DNA of 64,000 nucleotides from Streptomyces sp. V4I2. GTDB taxonomy: Bacteria; Actinomycetota; Actinomycetes; Streptomycetales; Streptomycetaceae. The stretch covers positions 6,758,001-6,822,000 of the forward strand of contig NZ_JAUSZM010000003.1 in the NCBI RefSeq assembly GCF_030817655.1, in the 5' to 3' direction. A model generated the notes under the pieces. It saw only the letters and a program-made list of their open reading frames with translations. It did not search any database and had not been told where the DNA came from. Of this stretch, positions 16,913 through 25,291 are shown piece after piece; the stretch's first letter is position 1, and each line of letters opens with the position of its first letter. The position numbers were made by a program, and so were the translations under genes.

Positions 16913-17230
16913 TTAAAAACCGAGGCGTTCGCGACGTACCGAATAGACGACAAACCCGGCACCCAGCGTCAGGAAGACGGTCCCGCCGGCGATGTACGGC
17001 GTGGTGTCGAAGCTGCCGGTGTCGGCGAGCCGGGTGGCCTCGCCGGTCGTGCTGCTGGTGTCCGTGGACGCGGCCCGTGCCTGGGTCGTGACCTGCGACG
17101 TCGGGGTCGCGGAAGGCTCTGTTCTCGCCGGCTGGTCCCCTGACGCGTTGGCGGAGGGGACGAACCACAGGGCGCCCAGAAGGGTCCCCGCGGCGGTGGC
17201 GGTCAGCAACGGACGGCGAGCGGATGACAC
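16913..17230 (-). CDS. Small LAXTG-type sortase substrate
   Basis: A 105-aa protein with a signal peptide (residues 1-29, ending SANAS). A Thr/Ser/Pro-rich spacer follows, then LADTG at 68-72, a hydrophobic helix YIAGGTVFLTLGAGFVVYSV, and the basic tail RRERLGF. This is the full cell-wall sorting signal layout. LAXTG is the motif known for class E sortases of Streptomyces (chaplin anchoring), so covalent attachment to peptidoglycan is inferred. No sortase gene is in the window. The start is a GTG at 17230 with AAGGGGATCG upstream. The mature peptide before the motif is only about 38 residues, so it may be a spacer or stalk-like surface peptide. Confidence 0.75.
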   Translation of the reverse strand: MSSARRPLLTATAAGTLLGALWFVPSANASGDQPARTEPSATPTSQVTTQARAASTDTSSTTGEATRLADTGSFDTTPYIAGGTVFLTLGAGFVVYSVRRERLGF

Positions 17231-17339
17231 GGAATATCGATCCCCTTGTGGCGCTGGTGAATTGGCCGTGTGGTGCGATGTTAGTGAAAGGCGCGGGTCA
17301 CGGGAAAGTCACGGGAGGCAAGCGCCGTACGCTCCGGGC

Positions 17340-17750
17340 ATGAGCACTCCAGAGACATCACGATTTGTACGGCTTCGCGTCGAGCTGGTCCTCGAGGTCG
17401 ACGATGCCGAGGCCGTCACCGAGGCCGCGCTGGGGCGGATCGCGGGCGACACCGACATGCCGGCCGACGAGCGGGCCCATGCCGAGACCGCTGTGACGCA
17501 GGACACGGCGGAGGGTCTCGCGTATCTCGTCGACCCGTTCGACCTGGTCAGCGAGATCCCGGGGGTCGAACTCGCGCAGGCGTCCTGGTCCAGCGAGCGG
17601 ATCGACTACGACCCCGATTCGCCCGACTGGGACCTCGACGAGGATGATGTCGACGAAGAAGAAGACGAAGACGACGCGGCGACGGACGAAGACGAGTACG
17701 ACGGCGACGGCGATGCCGCGGACGACCACGAGGACGAGCGGGTCGGCTGA
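17340..17750 (+). CDS. Hypothetical protein with a strongly acidic C-terminal tail
   Basis: A 136-residue soluble protein. The first 90 residues form a small alpha/beta domain (SRFVRLRVELVLEVDDAEAV...) with a motif DPFDLVSEIPGVELAQASW that looks conserved. The final 45 residues are almost all Asp and Glu. The ATG at 17340 follows an A/G-rich region with GGGAGGC about 26 nt upstream and no clear Shine-Dalgarno. No known domain is recognised. A terminator hairpin lies 20 nt after its stop, so it is a single-gene unit between the LAXTG gene and the L,D-transpeptidase gene. The acidic tail may bind basic partners or metal ions; that is only a suggestion. Confidence 0.75.
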   Translation: MSTPETSRFVRLRVELVLEVDDAEAVTEAALGRIAGDTDMPADERAHAETAVTQDTAEGLAYLVDPFDLVSEIPGVELAQASWSSERIDYDPDSPDWDLDEDDVDEEEDEDDAATDEDEYDGDGDAADDHEDERVG

Positions 17751-17769
17751 CGTCCTTGGGGAAATCGTG

Positions 17770-17797
17770 ACCCCGGACGGCAACCGCTGTCCGGGGT
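17770..17797 (+). terminator. Hairpin terminator after the acidic hypothetical gene
   Basis: ACCCCGGAC (17770-17778) pairs with GTCCGGGGT (17789-17797) over a 10-nt loop, followed by TTCGTCG. It lies 20 nt beyond the stop codon. Confidence 0.7.
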
Positions 17798-17970
17798 TTC
17801 GTCGTCTCATGGGGCGCACAGACCGACACCGACACCACTCGCCTCCGCGAACGTGGTGTGCCCCACACCTGCGGAGCATGTGGAACGGGACGAACCGGTC
17901 GTAGCGTTGAAGGTTCTTGACGGGGACTCTCTGGGGTTTTGGGGATTCGGCAACGATGGAGAAGCGTGTG

Positions 17971-19224
17971 ATGACCAACAGTAGGCGGCGCAAGGGCCTG
18001 ACGGTCGCGTCCGCACTGCTCGGCGGTGTGCTGGTGCTTTCGGCGTGTTCCAGCGGAGGCGACGACGCCCCCGCAGGTGACGGCGGCAAGGACACCTCAC
18101 AGGCCAAGGTCGACGAGGCCGCGGCCGAGAAGACCTCCGAGGCCCAGATCAAGATCACGCCGAAGGACGGTTCGGACAACGCCTCCATCAACAACTCCGC
18201 CGCCGTCACCGTGAGCAAGGGCACGCTCACCGACGTGTCGATGACGACCGGCGACGGCACCGCGGTCACCGGCGAGATATCCGCCGACAAGACCAGCTGG
18301 AAGCCCAGCGTCCAGCTGGAGCGGTCCACGACCTACAAGCTGACGGCGGAGGCGAAGGACGCCGACGGGCGGGTAGCGCACGAGAACGCCTCGTTCACCA
18401 CGGTCTCCCCGGCCAACAGCTTTATCGGCACCTTCACGCCGGACGACGGCACCACCGTCGGCGTCGGGATGCCCGTGTCGATCAACTTCGACAAGGCGAT
18501 CACCAACAAGGCGGCCGTCCAGAAGGGCATCACCGTCTCCTCCACCAGCGGGCAGGAGGTCGTCTGCCACTGGTTCAACGCCAACCGCATGGACTGCCGG
18601 CCTGACGACTACTGGCAGGAGAACTCCACCGTCACGCTGAAGCTCGCGCTCGACGGTGTCGAGGGTGTCTCCGGTGTCTACGGCGTCCAGCAGAAGACGG
18701 TCACCTTCAAGATCGGCCGCAACCAGGTCACGTACGTCGACGCCAAGACCAAGCAGATGAAGGTCACGCAGGACGGCAAGACCGTCAGGACCATCCCGAT
18801 CTCCGCCGGTGCGCCCGACAACAAGACGTATGAAGGCCAGATGGTGATCTCCGAGAAGTTCAAGGAGACCCGGATGAACGGCGCGACGGTCGGCTTCACC
18901 GACGACGACGGCAAGGGCGAGTACGACATCAAGGACGTACCGCACGCCATGCGCCTGACCACCTCCGGCACCTTCGTGCACGGCAACTATTGGGGCGCCA
19001 AGTCCATCTTCGGCAGTGTGAACACCAGCCACGGCTGTGTGGGCCTGTCGGACACCAAGGGCGCGAACGACCCGAACACCCCGGGTGCGTGGTTCTATAA
19101 CAGCTCGATCATCGGTGACGTCGTGGTCGTCCAGAACACCGGCGACAAGACGGTCTCGCCGGACAACGGTCTGAACGGCTGGAACCTGAGCTGGGCCGAC
19201 TGGAAGGCCGGTTCGGCGGTCTGA
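17971..19224 (+). CDS. L,D-transpeptidase lipoprotein (Ig-like domains + YkuD)
   Basis: This family makes 3-3 cross-links in peptidoglycan or attaches proteins to it. The signal peptide with an RRRK n-region leads to the lipobox LSAC (Cys 26), so the enzyme is membrane-tethered outside. Two Ig-like domains (about 45-160 and 165-265) precede the YkuD catalytic domain with HGNYWGAKSIFG and SHGCVGL; the catalytic Cys is about 356. The order matches LdtMt2-type enzymes. ATG 17971 has GGAGAAG upstream; ATG 17956 is an alternative adding five residues. A conserved Trp-rich C-terminal tail (NGWNLSWADWKAGSAV) is typical. It is a single-gene unit with a terminator downstream. Confidence 0.9.
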   Translation: MTNSRRRKGLTVASALLGGVLVLSACSSGGDDAPAGDGGKDTSQAKVDEAAAEKTSEAQIKITPKDGSDNASINNSAAVTVSKGTLTDVSMTTGDGTAVTGEISADKTSWKPSVQLERSTTYKLTAEAKDADGRVAHENASFTTVSPANSFIGTFTPDDGTTVGVGMPVSINFDKAITNKAAVQKGITVSSTSGQEVVCHWFNANRMDCRPDDYWQENSTVTLKLALDGVEGVSGVYGVQQKTVTFKIGRNQVTYVDAKTKQMKVTQDGKTVRTIPISAGAPDNKTYEGQMVISEKFKETRMNGATVGFTDDDGKGEYDIKDVPHAMRLTTSGTFVHGNYWGAKSIFGSVNTSHGCVGLSDTKGANDPNTPGAWFYNSSIIGDVVVVQNTGDKTVSPDNGLNGWNLSWADWKAGSAV

Positions 19225-19246
19225 GCGACCCGGAGTTCACAGTTTT

Positions 19247-19274
19247 CCGATGCTGCCCCCAGGGGCGGCATCGG
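19247..19274 (+). terminator. Terminator after the L,D-transpeptidase gene
   Basis: CCGATGCTGCCCC pairs with GGGGCGGCATCGG (one G-U pair), with a very short loop at 19260-19261, followed by the T-rich TGTTTT. It lies 22 nt after the stop. Confidence 0.75.
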
Positions 19275-19297
19275 TGTTTTCCGGGGCCGATCACGGC

Positions 19298-19324
19298 GTT
19301 CTCAGGGTTCTCATCCTTCTCTTA
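19298..19324 (+). promoter_or_regulatory. 9-nt direct repeats upstream of the MacB-like exporter
   Basis: GTTCTCAGG, GTTCTCATC and CTTCTCTTA follow each other in a 9-nt period about 50 nt before the permease start. Direct repeats of this kind can bind OmpR-type response regulators, which often control this transporter type. No two-component genes are nearby, so the regulator is unknown. Confidence 0.35.
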
Positions 19325-19369
19325 TTCCTGCCTTATCCCTTCATCACGCGCCGTACCTAGCTTGCGGCC

Positions 19370-20824
19370 ATGTTCTTCACCTACCTGAGGCGCGAGTTGC
19401 GCCGCCGCAGAAAAGCGGCCCTCGTCGTCGCCTCCGGCCTCGCGCTCGGTATCGCGCTGGTCATCGTGGTCAATTCCGTGTCCTCGGGCATGGGCAAGGC
19501 CCAGGACAAGGTCCTCCAGTCCCTCTACGGCCTGGGCACGGACATGACCGTCACCAAGGCGGCCCAGCCGCAGGCCAGTGCCTCCGACCGCCCGCGCTTC
19601 CAGTTCGACGCCCAGGACGGCGACTCCGAGGCGGAGCAGAGCACCGACCGCGTCCTGGTGCAGGGCTTCGAGACCCTCTCCACCGCGACCGTCGCCAAGG
19701 TCGGCAAGCAGACCGGCGTCTCGGACGCGGTGGGCGGCCTCAGCCTGCAAGTCATCAAGGTCAGCGGCCAGTTCACCCGCGGCCAGGTCCAGCAGGGCGA
19801 GGGCGGCGGCCAGGAGGGCGCCGCCCCCGGCGGCCAGGGCGGCGGCACCGGCCAGCCGCAGGGCGAAGTACAGGGCGGCGGCGCCGACTTCGACGTCAAC
19901 AACTACTCCGTCTACGGCACCGACGTCACCGAGCCGGCCCTCGGCCCGCTGACCTCCTCGAAGATCACCAGCGGTCGTACGTTCACGTCGTCCGAGAAGA
20001 ACGCCAAGGTGGCCGTCGTCGACTCGGCGTACGCCAAGGAGAAGAAGCTCAAGGTCGGCAGCACGGTCACCATCAAGAGCGTCAAGTGCAAGGTGATCGG
20101 CGTCGCCACGGCCGACAGCGGTGACGCGGCGGCCAACGTCTACATCCCGCTGACGCAGGCACAGACCCTCAGCGACTCGAAGGACAAGGTCACCACGGTC
20201 TACGTCCGGGCGACCGACTCCCAGAAGATCGACAGCGTCAAGTCGACCATCCAGAAGAACATCTCGGGTACGACGGTGACGACCTCCGCGGACCTCGCGG
20301 ACACGGTCTCCGGCTCCCTCTCCACCGCCTCCTCCCTCGCCACCAGCGTCGGCAAGTGGCTGTCGATCGCGGTGCTCATCGCCGCGTTCCTGGTCGCCGG
20401 TCTGCTGACCTCCTCGGCGGTGTCCCGCCGGGTGCGCGAGTTCGGCACGCTGAAGGCGCTGGGCTGGAAGTCGGGGCGGGTGACCCGGCAGGTGGTCGGC
20501 GAGGCGATGGTCAACGGGCTGCTGGGCGGTGCGCTGGGCATCGCGCTCGGGCTGGCGGGAGCGTACGTGGTGACGGCCATCAGTCCCACGCTGCAGGCGC
20601 AGTTGGGCGGGGGCGGCGGCACGGGTGGGGGCGGCGGCTTCGGAGGTCCCGGCCGCCAGGCGGCGGCCAGAACCCTGGACGTGGCCCTGACGGCACCGGT
20701 GAGCGTGACGACGGTGGCGATCGCGGTGGGGCTCGCGGTGGCGGGCGGCCTGATCGCGGGTGCGTTCGGCGGATGGCGTGCGTCCCGTCTGCGACCGGCG
20801 GATGCGCTGCGGCGCGTCGAGTAA
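19370..20824 (+). CDS. MacB/FtsX-type ABC transporter permease
   Basis: This 484-aa protein has the classical topology of the type VII ABC (mechanotransmission) family. A transmembrane helix sits at residues 15-37, a large extracytoplasmic domain spans about 40-325, and three C-terminal helices (about 330-352, 385-410 and 445-470) contain VREFGTLKALGWKSGRV, the FtsX coupling motif. The periplasmic-type domain has two Gly-rich insertions (GGGQEGAAPGGQGGG near 145, and one before the last helix). Such exporters act on peptides or envelope stress, or release lipoproteins. The paired ATPase gene follows 124 nt downstream. The ATG at 19370 is preceded by CTAGCTTGCGGCC without a clear Shine-Dalgarno; a leaderless or short-leader transcript is possible. 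Confidence 0.9.
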   Translation: MFFTYLRRELRRRRKAALVVASGLALGIALVIVVNSVSSGMGKAQDKVLQSLYGLGTDMTVTKAAQPQASASDRPRFQFDAQDGDSEAEQSTDRVLVQGFETLSTATVAKVGKQTGVSDAVGGLSLQVIKVSGQFTRGQVQQGEGGGQEGAAPGGQGGGTGQPQGEVQGGGADFDVNNYSVYGTDVTEPALGPLTSSKITSGRTFTSSEKNAKVAVVDSAYAKEKKLKVGSTVTIKSVKCKVIGVATADSGDAAANVYIPLTQAQTLSDSKDKVTTVYVRATDSQKIDSVKSTIQKNISGTTVTTSADLADTVSGSLSTASSLATSVGKWLSIAVLIAAFLVAGLLTSSAVSRRVREFGTLKALGWKSGRVTRQVVGEAMVNGLLGGALGIALGLAGAYVVTAISPTLQAQLGGGGGTGGGGGFGGPGRQAAARTLDVALTAPVSVTTVAIAVGLAVAGGLIAGAFGGWRASRLRPADALRRVE

Positions 20825-20948
20825 CTCTCACCTTCGGCCGGCGGGACTGTACCTCCCCAGGGGCGCGGGGAACTGCGCGACCAGCCCTCACCGGCCCGCA
20901 GTCACGAGCAATCCGCACCACCCCGAACCCCACCCAGGAGCACCCACC

Positions 20949-21632
20949 ATGTACGAACTCAAGAGCGTCGCCAAGCGCTACACCCGAGGCAAGGAAACCG
21001 TCGACGCCCTCGTCGGTGTCGATCTCACCATCGCCGACGGTGACCGCCTGGTCATCCAGGGCCCCACCGGCGGCGGCAAGTCCACGCTGCTCCAGATGCT
21101 CGGCGGCCTGGACAGGCCGACGTCCGGTGAAGTGGTCCTCGACGGGACCGACATGGCCAAGCTGTCCGAGGCCCGGCTCACCAAGGTGCGCAGCGAGAAC
21201 ATCGGCTTCGTCTTCCAGAGCTTCAACCTGATCCCGACGCTCACCGCCCAGGAGAACGTCGAGACCGCCCTCGTACCGCTCGGCGTGAAGGTGAAGGAGC
21301 GGCGCGAACGGGCCGCCGAGGCGCTGCGGTCGGTCGGGCTCGGCGAGCGGCTCGGGCATCTGCCGGGCGAGATGTCCGGCGGCCAGCAGCAGCGCGTCGC
21401 CATCGCCCGCGCGCTGGTCAAGCAGCCGAAGGTGCTGCTGGCCGACGAACCGACCGGAAACCTCGACGAGTCGATGCGCGACGAGATCATGGACGTACTC
21501 GAGACCATGTGGAAGGAGTTGGGGCTGACCTTCATCATGGTCACCCACGACTCCTCGATCGCGAAGAAAGCCCCGCGGGTGGCGACGATCCGCAAGGGGA
21601 GGATCACGGTGAAGGAGAACGCCGCGTCGTAA
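20949..21632 (+). CDS. MacB-type ABC transporter ATP-binding protein
   Basis: A 227-aa ATPase with Walker A GPTGGGKSTLL (about residues 38-48), Q-loop FVFQSFNLIPTLTAQENV, signature MSGGQQQRVAIARAL, Walker B KVLLADEPTGNLDE, and the switch His in MVTHDSS. The NLDE after Walker B and the QSFNL Q-loop place it in the MacB/LolD group, matching the FtsX-type permease upstream. The ATG at 20949 follows the CAGGAGCACCCACC ribosome site. It is likely in one operon with the permease despite a 124-nt gap. Confidence 0.93.
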   Translation: MYELKSVAKRYTRGKETVDALVGVDLTIADGDRLVIQGPTGGGKSTLLQMLGGLDRPTSGEVVLDGTDMAKLSEARLTKVRSENIGFVFQSFNLIPTLTAQENVETALVPLGVKVKERRERAAEALRSVGLGERLGHLPGEMSGGQQQRVAIARALVKQPKVLLADEPTGNLDESMRDEIMDVLETMWKELGLTFIMVTHDSSIAKKAPRVATIRKGRITVKENAAS

Positions 21633-21677
21633 CCCGCGTTGTAACCCCCCTCGTAACCCGCCTCGTAGCGACGAGAT
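21630..21677 (+). repeat. Four 12-nt direct repeats
   Basis: TAACCC recurs at 21630, 21642 and 21654 with exact 12-nt spacing (TAACCCgcgttg, TAACCCccctcg, TAACCCgcctcg), and a weaker fourth unit TAGCGAcgagat starts at 21666. The first unit contains the stop codon of the ATPase gene. Whether the repeats bind a factor for the downstream protease gene or are incidental is unknown. Confidence 0.5.
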
Positions 21678-21824
21678 TCGGAAATGGCCGAGGATGTTCG
21701 TTTACCCGACGATCGTGTAACAGACCCTTTCTGTCAGGCACCTGTGTATTGAGGTGGCTGATCACCCCCCGGCATACTGCGGGTTCCGGGGGGTGCGCGG
21801 TCGCGCGTGCGAGACCACCCCCGG

Positions 21825-21849
21825 CCGGGTGAACGGGGAATTCACCCGG
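21825..21849 (+). promoter_or_regulatory. 9-bp inverted repeat just before the S8 peptidase start
   Basis: CCGGGTGAA (21825-21833) and TTCACCCGG (21841-21849) are perfect inverse complements over a 7-nt spacer, ending 20 nt before the TTG start. It may be an operator or a leader hairpin controlling translation of the secreted protease. Confidence 0.5.
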
Positions 21850-21869
21850 TACATCGGCAAGGGGGAAAC

Positions 21870-24800
21870 TTGCGCAGACAAGTGAAAAGAGCATGCGCGG
21901 CCACGGTCGCCACCGCGGCCGCCGTGGCCCTGGCGGCGGGCATGACCAGCCCGGCGTCGGCGAAGCCCGAGCAGCGCGAGACCGGCGCCGCCCAGCTCTC
22001 GTCCCACCATCGCATCACCCTGATCACGGGGGACCGCGTCTCCGTCGACGCCAAGGGCCGCGTCGTCGGCCTGGAGCGGGCGAAGGGGCGCGAGCACATA
22101 CCCGTACAGATCCGCAAGGTCGACGGACACACGCTCGTGATCCCGGCCGACGCGGCCCGCCTGGTCTCCACCGGCAAGCTCGACCAGCGGCTCTTCGACA
22201 TCACCGAGCTCAACAAGTCGGCCACCCGCACCTCCCAGAAGAACGGTCTGAAGGTGATCGTCGGCTACAAGGGAGCCGCGGCCGCCACCAAGGCCGACGT
22301 CCGTGACGCGGGCACCCTGCGCCAGAGCCTGAAGTCCCTGAACGCCGACGCGGTGCAGACCCCGCACGAGGACACGCCCGACCTGTGGGACGCGGTCACC
22401 AACGGCGACAAGACGGCCTCCGGCGTCGCGCACGTCTGGCTCGACGGCGTCCGCAAGGCCACCCTCGACAAGTCCGTGCCGCAGATCGGCGCCCCCAAGG
22501 CGTGGACCGCCGGCTACAACGGCAAGGGCGTCAAGATCGCCGTCCTCGACACCGGTGTCGACGCCACCCACCCGGACCTGAAGAACCAGGTCGTCGCGGC
22601 CAAGAACTTCACCCCGGCCGCCGACGCCACCGACAAGGTCGGGCACGGCACGCACGTCGCGTCCATCGCGGCGGGCACCGGCGCCAAGTCCGGCGGCAAG
22701 TTCAAGGGCGTCGCGCCCGGCGCCGCGATCCTCAACGGCAAGGTCCTCGACGACACCGGCTCCGGCGACGACTCCGGCATCCTCGCCGGCATGGAGTGGG
22801 CGGCCGCTGAGGGCGCCCAGGTGGTCAACCTCAGCCTCGGCGGCACGGACACGCCGGAGGAGGACCCGCTGGAGGCGGCGGTCAACAAGCTGTCCGCCGA
22901 GAAGGGCATCCTCTTCGCGATCGCGGCCGGCAACTCCGGTCCGGAGTCGGTCGGTTCGCCGGGCAGCGCGGACCGCGCGCTCACCGTCGGCGCCGTCGAC
23001 GACACGGACAAGCTCGCCGCGTTCTCCTCGACCGGCCCGCGGCTCGGCGACGGCGCGATCAAGCCGGACGTCACCGCGCCGGGCGTGGACATCACGGCCG
23101 CTTCGGGTGTCGGCAACGACATCGCCAAGGAGGTCGGCGAGAAGCCCGCCGGCTACATGAGCATCTCGGGTACGTCGATGGCGACCCCGCACGTCGCGGG
23201 CGCCGCGGCCATCCTCAAGCAGCAGCACCCGGACTGGACGTACGCCGAGCTGAAGGGCGCGCTGACCGCGTCCACCAAGGGCGGCAAGTACACCCCGTTC
23301 CAGCAGGGTTCGGGCCGGATCCAGGTCGACAAGGCCATCAAGCAGACCGTCATCGCCGACCCGGTGTCGGTGAGCTTCGGTACGCAGCAGTGGCCGCACA
23401 CCGACGACACGCCGGAAACCAAGAAGCTGACGTACCGCAACCTCGGTACGAAGGACGTCACGCTCACCCTCTCCGCGACCGCCACCAACCCCAAGGGCGC
23501 GGCGGCTCCGGCCGGCTTCTTCAAGCTGGGCGCGACCAAGGTGACCGTCCCGGCGAACGGCGGCACGGCGTCCGTGGACGTCACCGTCAACACCAAGCTG
23601 GGCGGCACGGTCGACGGCGCGTACTCCGCGTACGTGACGGCGACGGGCGGCGGGCAGAGCGTCCGTACGGCCGCGGCGGTCAACCGTGAGCTGCAGTCGT
23701 ACGACGTCACCGTCAAGCACATCGGGCGCGACGGCAAGCCGACGGACCAGTACAACACCGTGCTCCTCGGCTACTCGGGCCTGGGCACCGGCCGGGACTA
23801 CCAGATCCCGACGGCCGCTTCCGGCACCACGACCATGCGGGTGCCCAAGGGCACGTACCTGCTGGACGCCTGGATCGTGAAGGACTTCGTGAACCTGGAG
23901 GGCGGCCTCGACTGGCTGGTCCAGCCGAAGCTGAGCGTCACCAAGGACACCTCGGTGACGATCGACGCCCGCAAGACCAAGGCCGCCGACATCACGGTGC
24001 CGGACGCGCAGGCCAAGCCGACGGCCGCGATGAGCAGCTACTTCTTCGAGCCGGCCGGTATCGGCATCGGCTTCGGCCTCGACACGTTCGCCAACGTGCG
24101 CATGGCCCACCTGGGCGGGGAGGTCAGCGGCCTGTCGCAGACCTGGAACGGCCAGTGGACCAAGGGCGCGAACGCCGAGTACGACGTGGCCACCACCGCC
24201 AAGGTGAAGAAGATCCAGGGCGACAAGGTCCGGCACTTCAAGGCGAGTGAACTCGCCACGGTGAAGAACAACCTCGGTGCCGCCGCCTCCGGCAAGTCCG
24301 GCGGGCTCGTCACCTGGGGCATGCTCCCCGAGGACTTCGTGCTCGGCTTCCCGGTGGAGCAGAAACTGCCGGGTGCGCGCACGCTGTACCTCTCGACGTC
24401 CGACAAGATCCAGTGGACCTTCGACTTCGAGCAGTACAGCGGCCAGGACGCGGACGGCTTCCCGATCGTCGACGCGTTCTACACGCTGGGCGACCCGCAG
24501 ACCTTCAAGGCGGGCAAGAAGTACACGAAGACCTTCAACACCGCGGTCTTCGGCCCGCACCTGAACGCGGACTACGGGCTCTTCCGCGAGGGCAACAACA
24601 TGTACGGCCTGCTGCCGCTGTTCGCCGACGGGGCCGGGCACGCCGGTTCGTCGGACTTCACGTCGGTGGCCACCTCGCTGTACCGCAACGGCACCAAGGT
24701 CGGCACCAACGCCGACCCGCTGTTCGGCGAGGGCCTCTTCAAGGTCCCGTCCGGTGACGCCGAGTACAAGCTGACCACCTCGGTCAAGCGGAGCGTCAAG

Positions 24801-25181
24801 GTCGCGGCCGCCTCCACCCGGATCGACGCGAGCTGGACCTTCCGCTCTAAGAAGCCGACCGGCGAGGACGCGGTCAAGCTCCCGGCCTCCATGGTCCGCT
24901 TCAACGCCAAGACCGGCCTGGACAGCAAGGTCGAGGCGGGCAAGACGGTGTCGATCCCGGTCACCGTCGAGGGCGCGGCCAAGGGCTCCAACCTGAAGTC
25001 GCTGTCGGTGTACGTGTCGTACGACTACGGCCAGACCTGGAAGAAGGTCACCGTCAAGAACGGCAAGATCACCGCGAAGAACCCGGCGAAGGGGAAGGCC
25101 ATCTCCTTCCACGCCAAGATCGCCGACAAGAAGGGCAACAAGTCGACGATCTCGATCTACAACGCGTACTACGGCAAGTGA
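21870..25181 (+). CDS. Large secreted S8 (subtilisin-like) serine peptidase
   Basis: This is a 1103-aa exported protease. The TTG start at 21870 follows AAGGGGGAAAC and gives a signal peptide LRRQVKRACAATVATAAAVALAAGMTSPASA in two steps (basic n-region, Ala-rich core, cut after ASA). A GTG at 21882 is an alternative start. A propeptide leads to the catalytic domain with Asp 227 (AVLDTGVD), His 259 (GHGTHVASI) and Ser 436 (SGTSMATPHVAG). More than 600 residues of beta-rich C-terminal domains follow, perhaps for substrate or wall binding. It would degrade extracellular protein or process surface proteins during development. A hairpin terminator follows. The upstream region carries repeats and a dyad (listed). 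Confidence 0.93.
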   Translation: MRRQVKRACAATVATAAAVALAAGMTSPASAKPEQRETGAAQLSSHHRITLITGDRVSVDAKGRVVGLERAKGREHIPVQIRKVDGHTLVIPADAARLVSTGKLDQRLFDITELNKSATRTSQKNGLKVIVGYKGAAAATKADVRDAGTLRQSLKSLNADAVQTPHEDTPDLWDAVTNGDKTASGVAHVWLDGVRKATLDKSVPQIGAPKAWTAGYNGKGVKIAVLDTGVDATHPDLKNQVVAAKNFTPAADATDKVGHGTHVASIAAGTGAKSGGKFKGVAPGAAILNGKVLDDTGSGDDSGILAGMEWAAAEGAQVVNLSLGGTDTPEEDPLEAAVNKLSAEKGILFAIAAGNSGPESVGSPGSADRALTVGAVDDTDKLAAFSSTGPRLGDGAIKPDVTAPGVDITAASGVGNDIAKEVGEKPAGYMSISGTSMATPHVAGAAAILKQQHPDWTYAELKGALTASTKGGKYTPFQQGSGRIQVDKAIKQTVIADPVSVSFGTQQWPHTDDTPETKKLTYRNLGTKDVTLTLSATATNPKGAAAPAGFFKLGATKVTVPANGGTASVDVTVNTKLGGTVDGAYSAYVTATGGGQSVRTAAAVNRELQSYDVTVKHIGRDGKPTDQYNTVLLGYSGLGTGRDYQIPTAASGTTTMRVPKGTYLLDAWIVKDFVNLEGGLDWLVQPKLSVTKDTSVTIDARKTKAADITVPDAQAKPTAAMSSYFFEPAGIGIGFGLDTFANVRMAHLGGEVSGLSQTWNGQWTKGANAEYDVATTAKVKKIQGDKVRHFKASELATVKNNLGAAASGKSGGLVTWGMLPEDFVLGFPVEQKLPGARTLYLSTSDKIQWTFDFEQYSGQDADGFPIVDAFYTLGDPQTFKAGKKYTKTFNTAVFGPHLNADYGLFREGNNMYGLLPLFADGAGHAGSSDFTSVATSLYRNGTKVGTNADPLFGEGLFKVPSGDAEYKLTTSVKRSVKVAAASTRIDASWTFRSKKPTGEDAVKLPASMVRFNAKTGLDSKVEAGKTVSIPVTVEGAAKGSNLKSLSVYVSYDYGQTWKKVTVKNGKITAKNPAKGKAISFHAKIADKKGNKSTISIYNAYYGK

Positions 25182-25184
25182 GCC

Positions 25185-25223
25185 GTACGACGGGTGGGTA
25201 CGACGAGTGGGTACGACGGGTGA
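25185..25223. repeat. Three 13-nt tandem repeats after the S8 peptidase
   Basis: GTACGACGGGTGG, GTACGACGAGTGG and GTACGACGGGTGA follow one another directly, just after the stop codon and before the terminator. They encode nothing recognisable. Confidence 0.7.
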
Positions 25224-25239
25224 GTAGGCCCTGAGCGAA

Positions 25240-25272
25240 AGGCCCGCCGGAGGCACAGCCTCCGGCGGGCCT
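25240..25272 (+). terminator. Strong hairpin terminator after the S8 peptidase
   Basis: AGGCCCGCCGGAGG (25240-25253) and CCTCCGGCGGGCCT (25259-25272) form a perfect 14-bp stem with loop CACAG, 58 nt after the stop; CTCGTGTTTG follows. Confidence 0.85.
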
Positions 25273-25291
25273 CTCGTGTTTGTGTGGGCGC

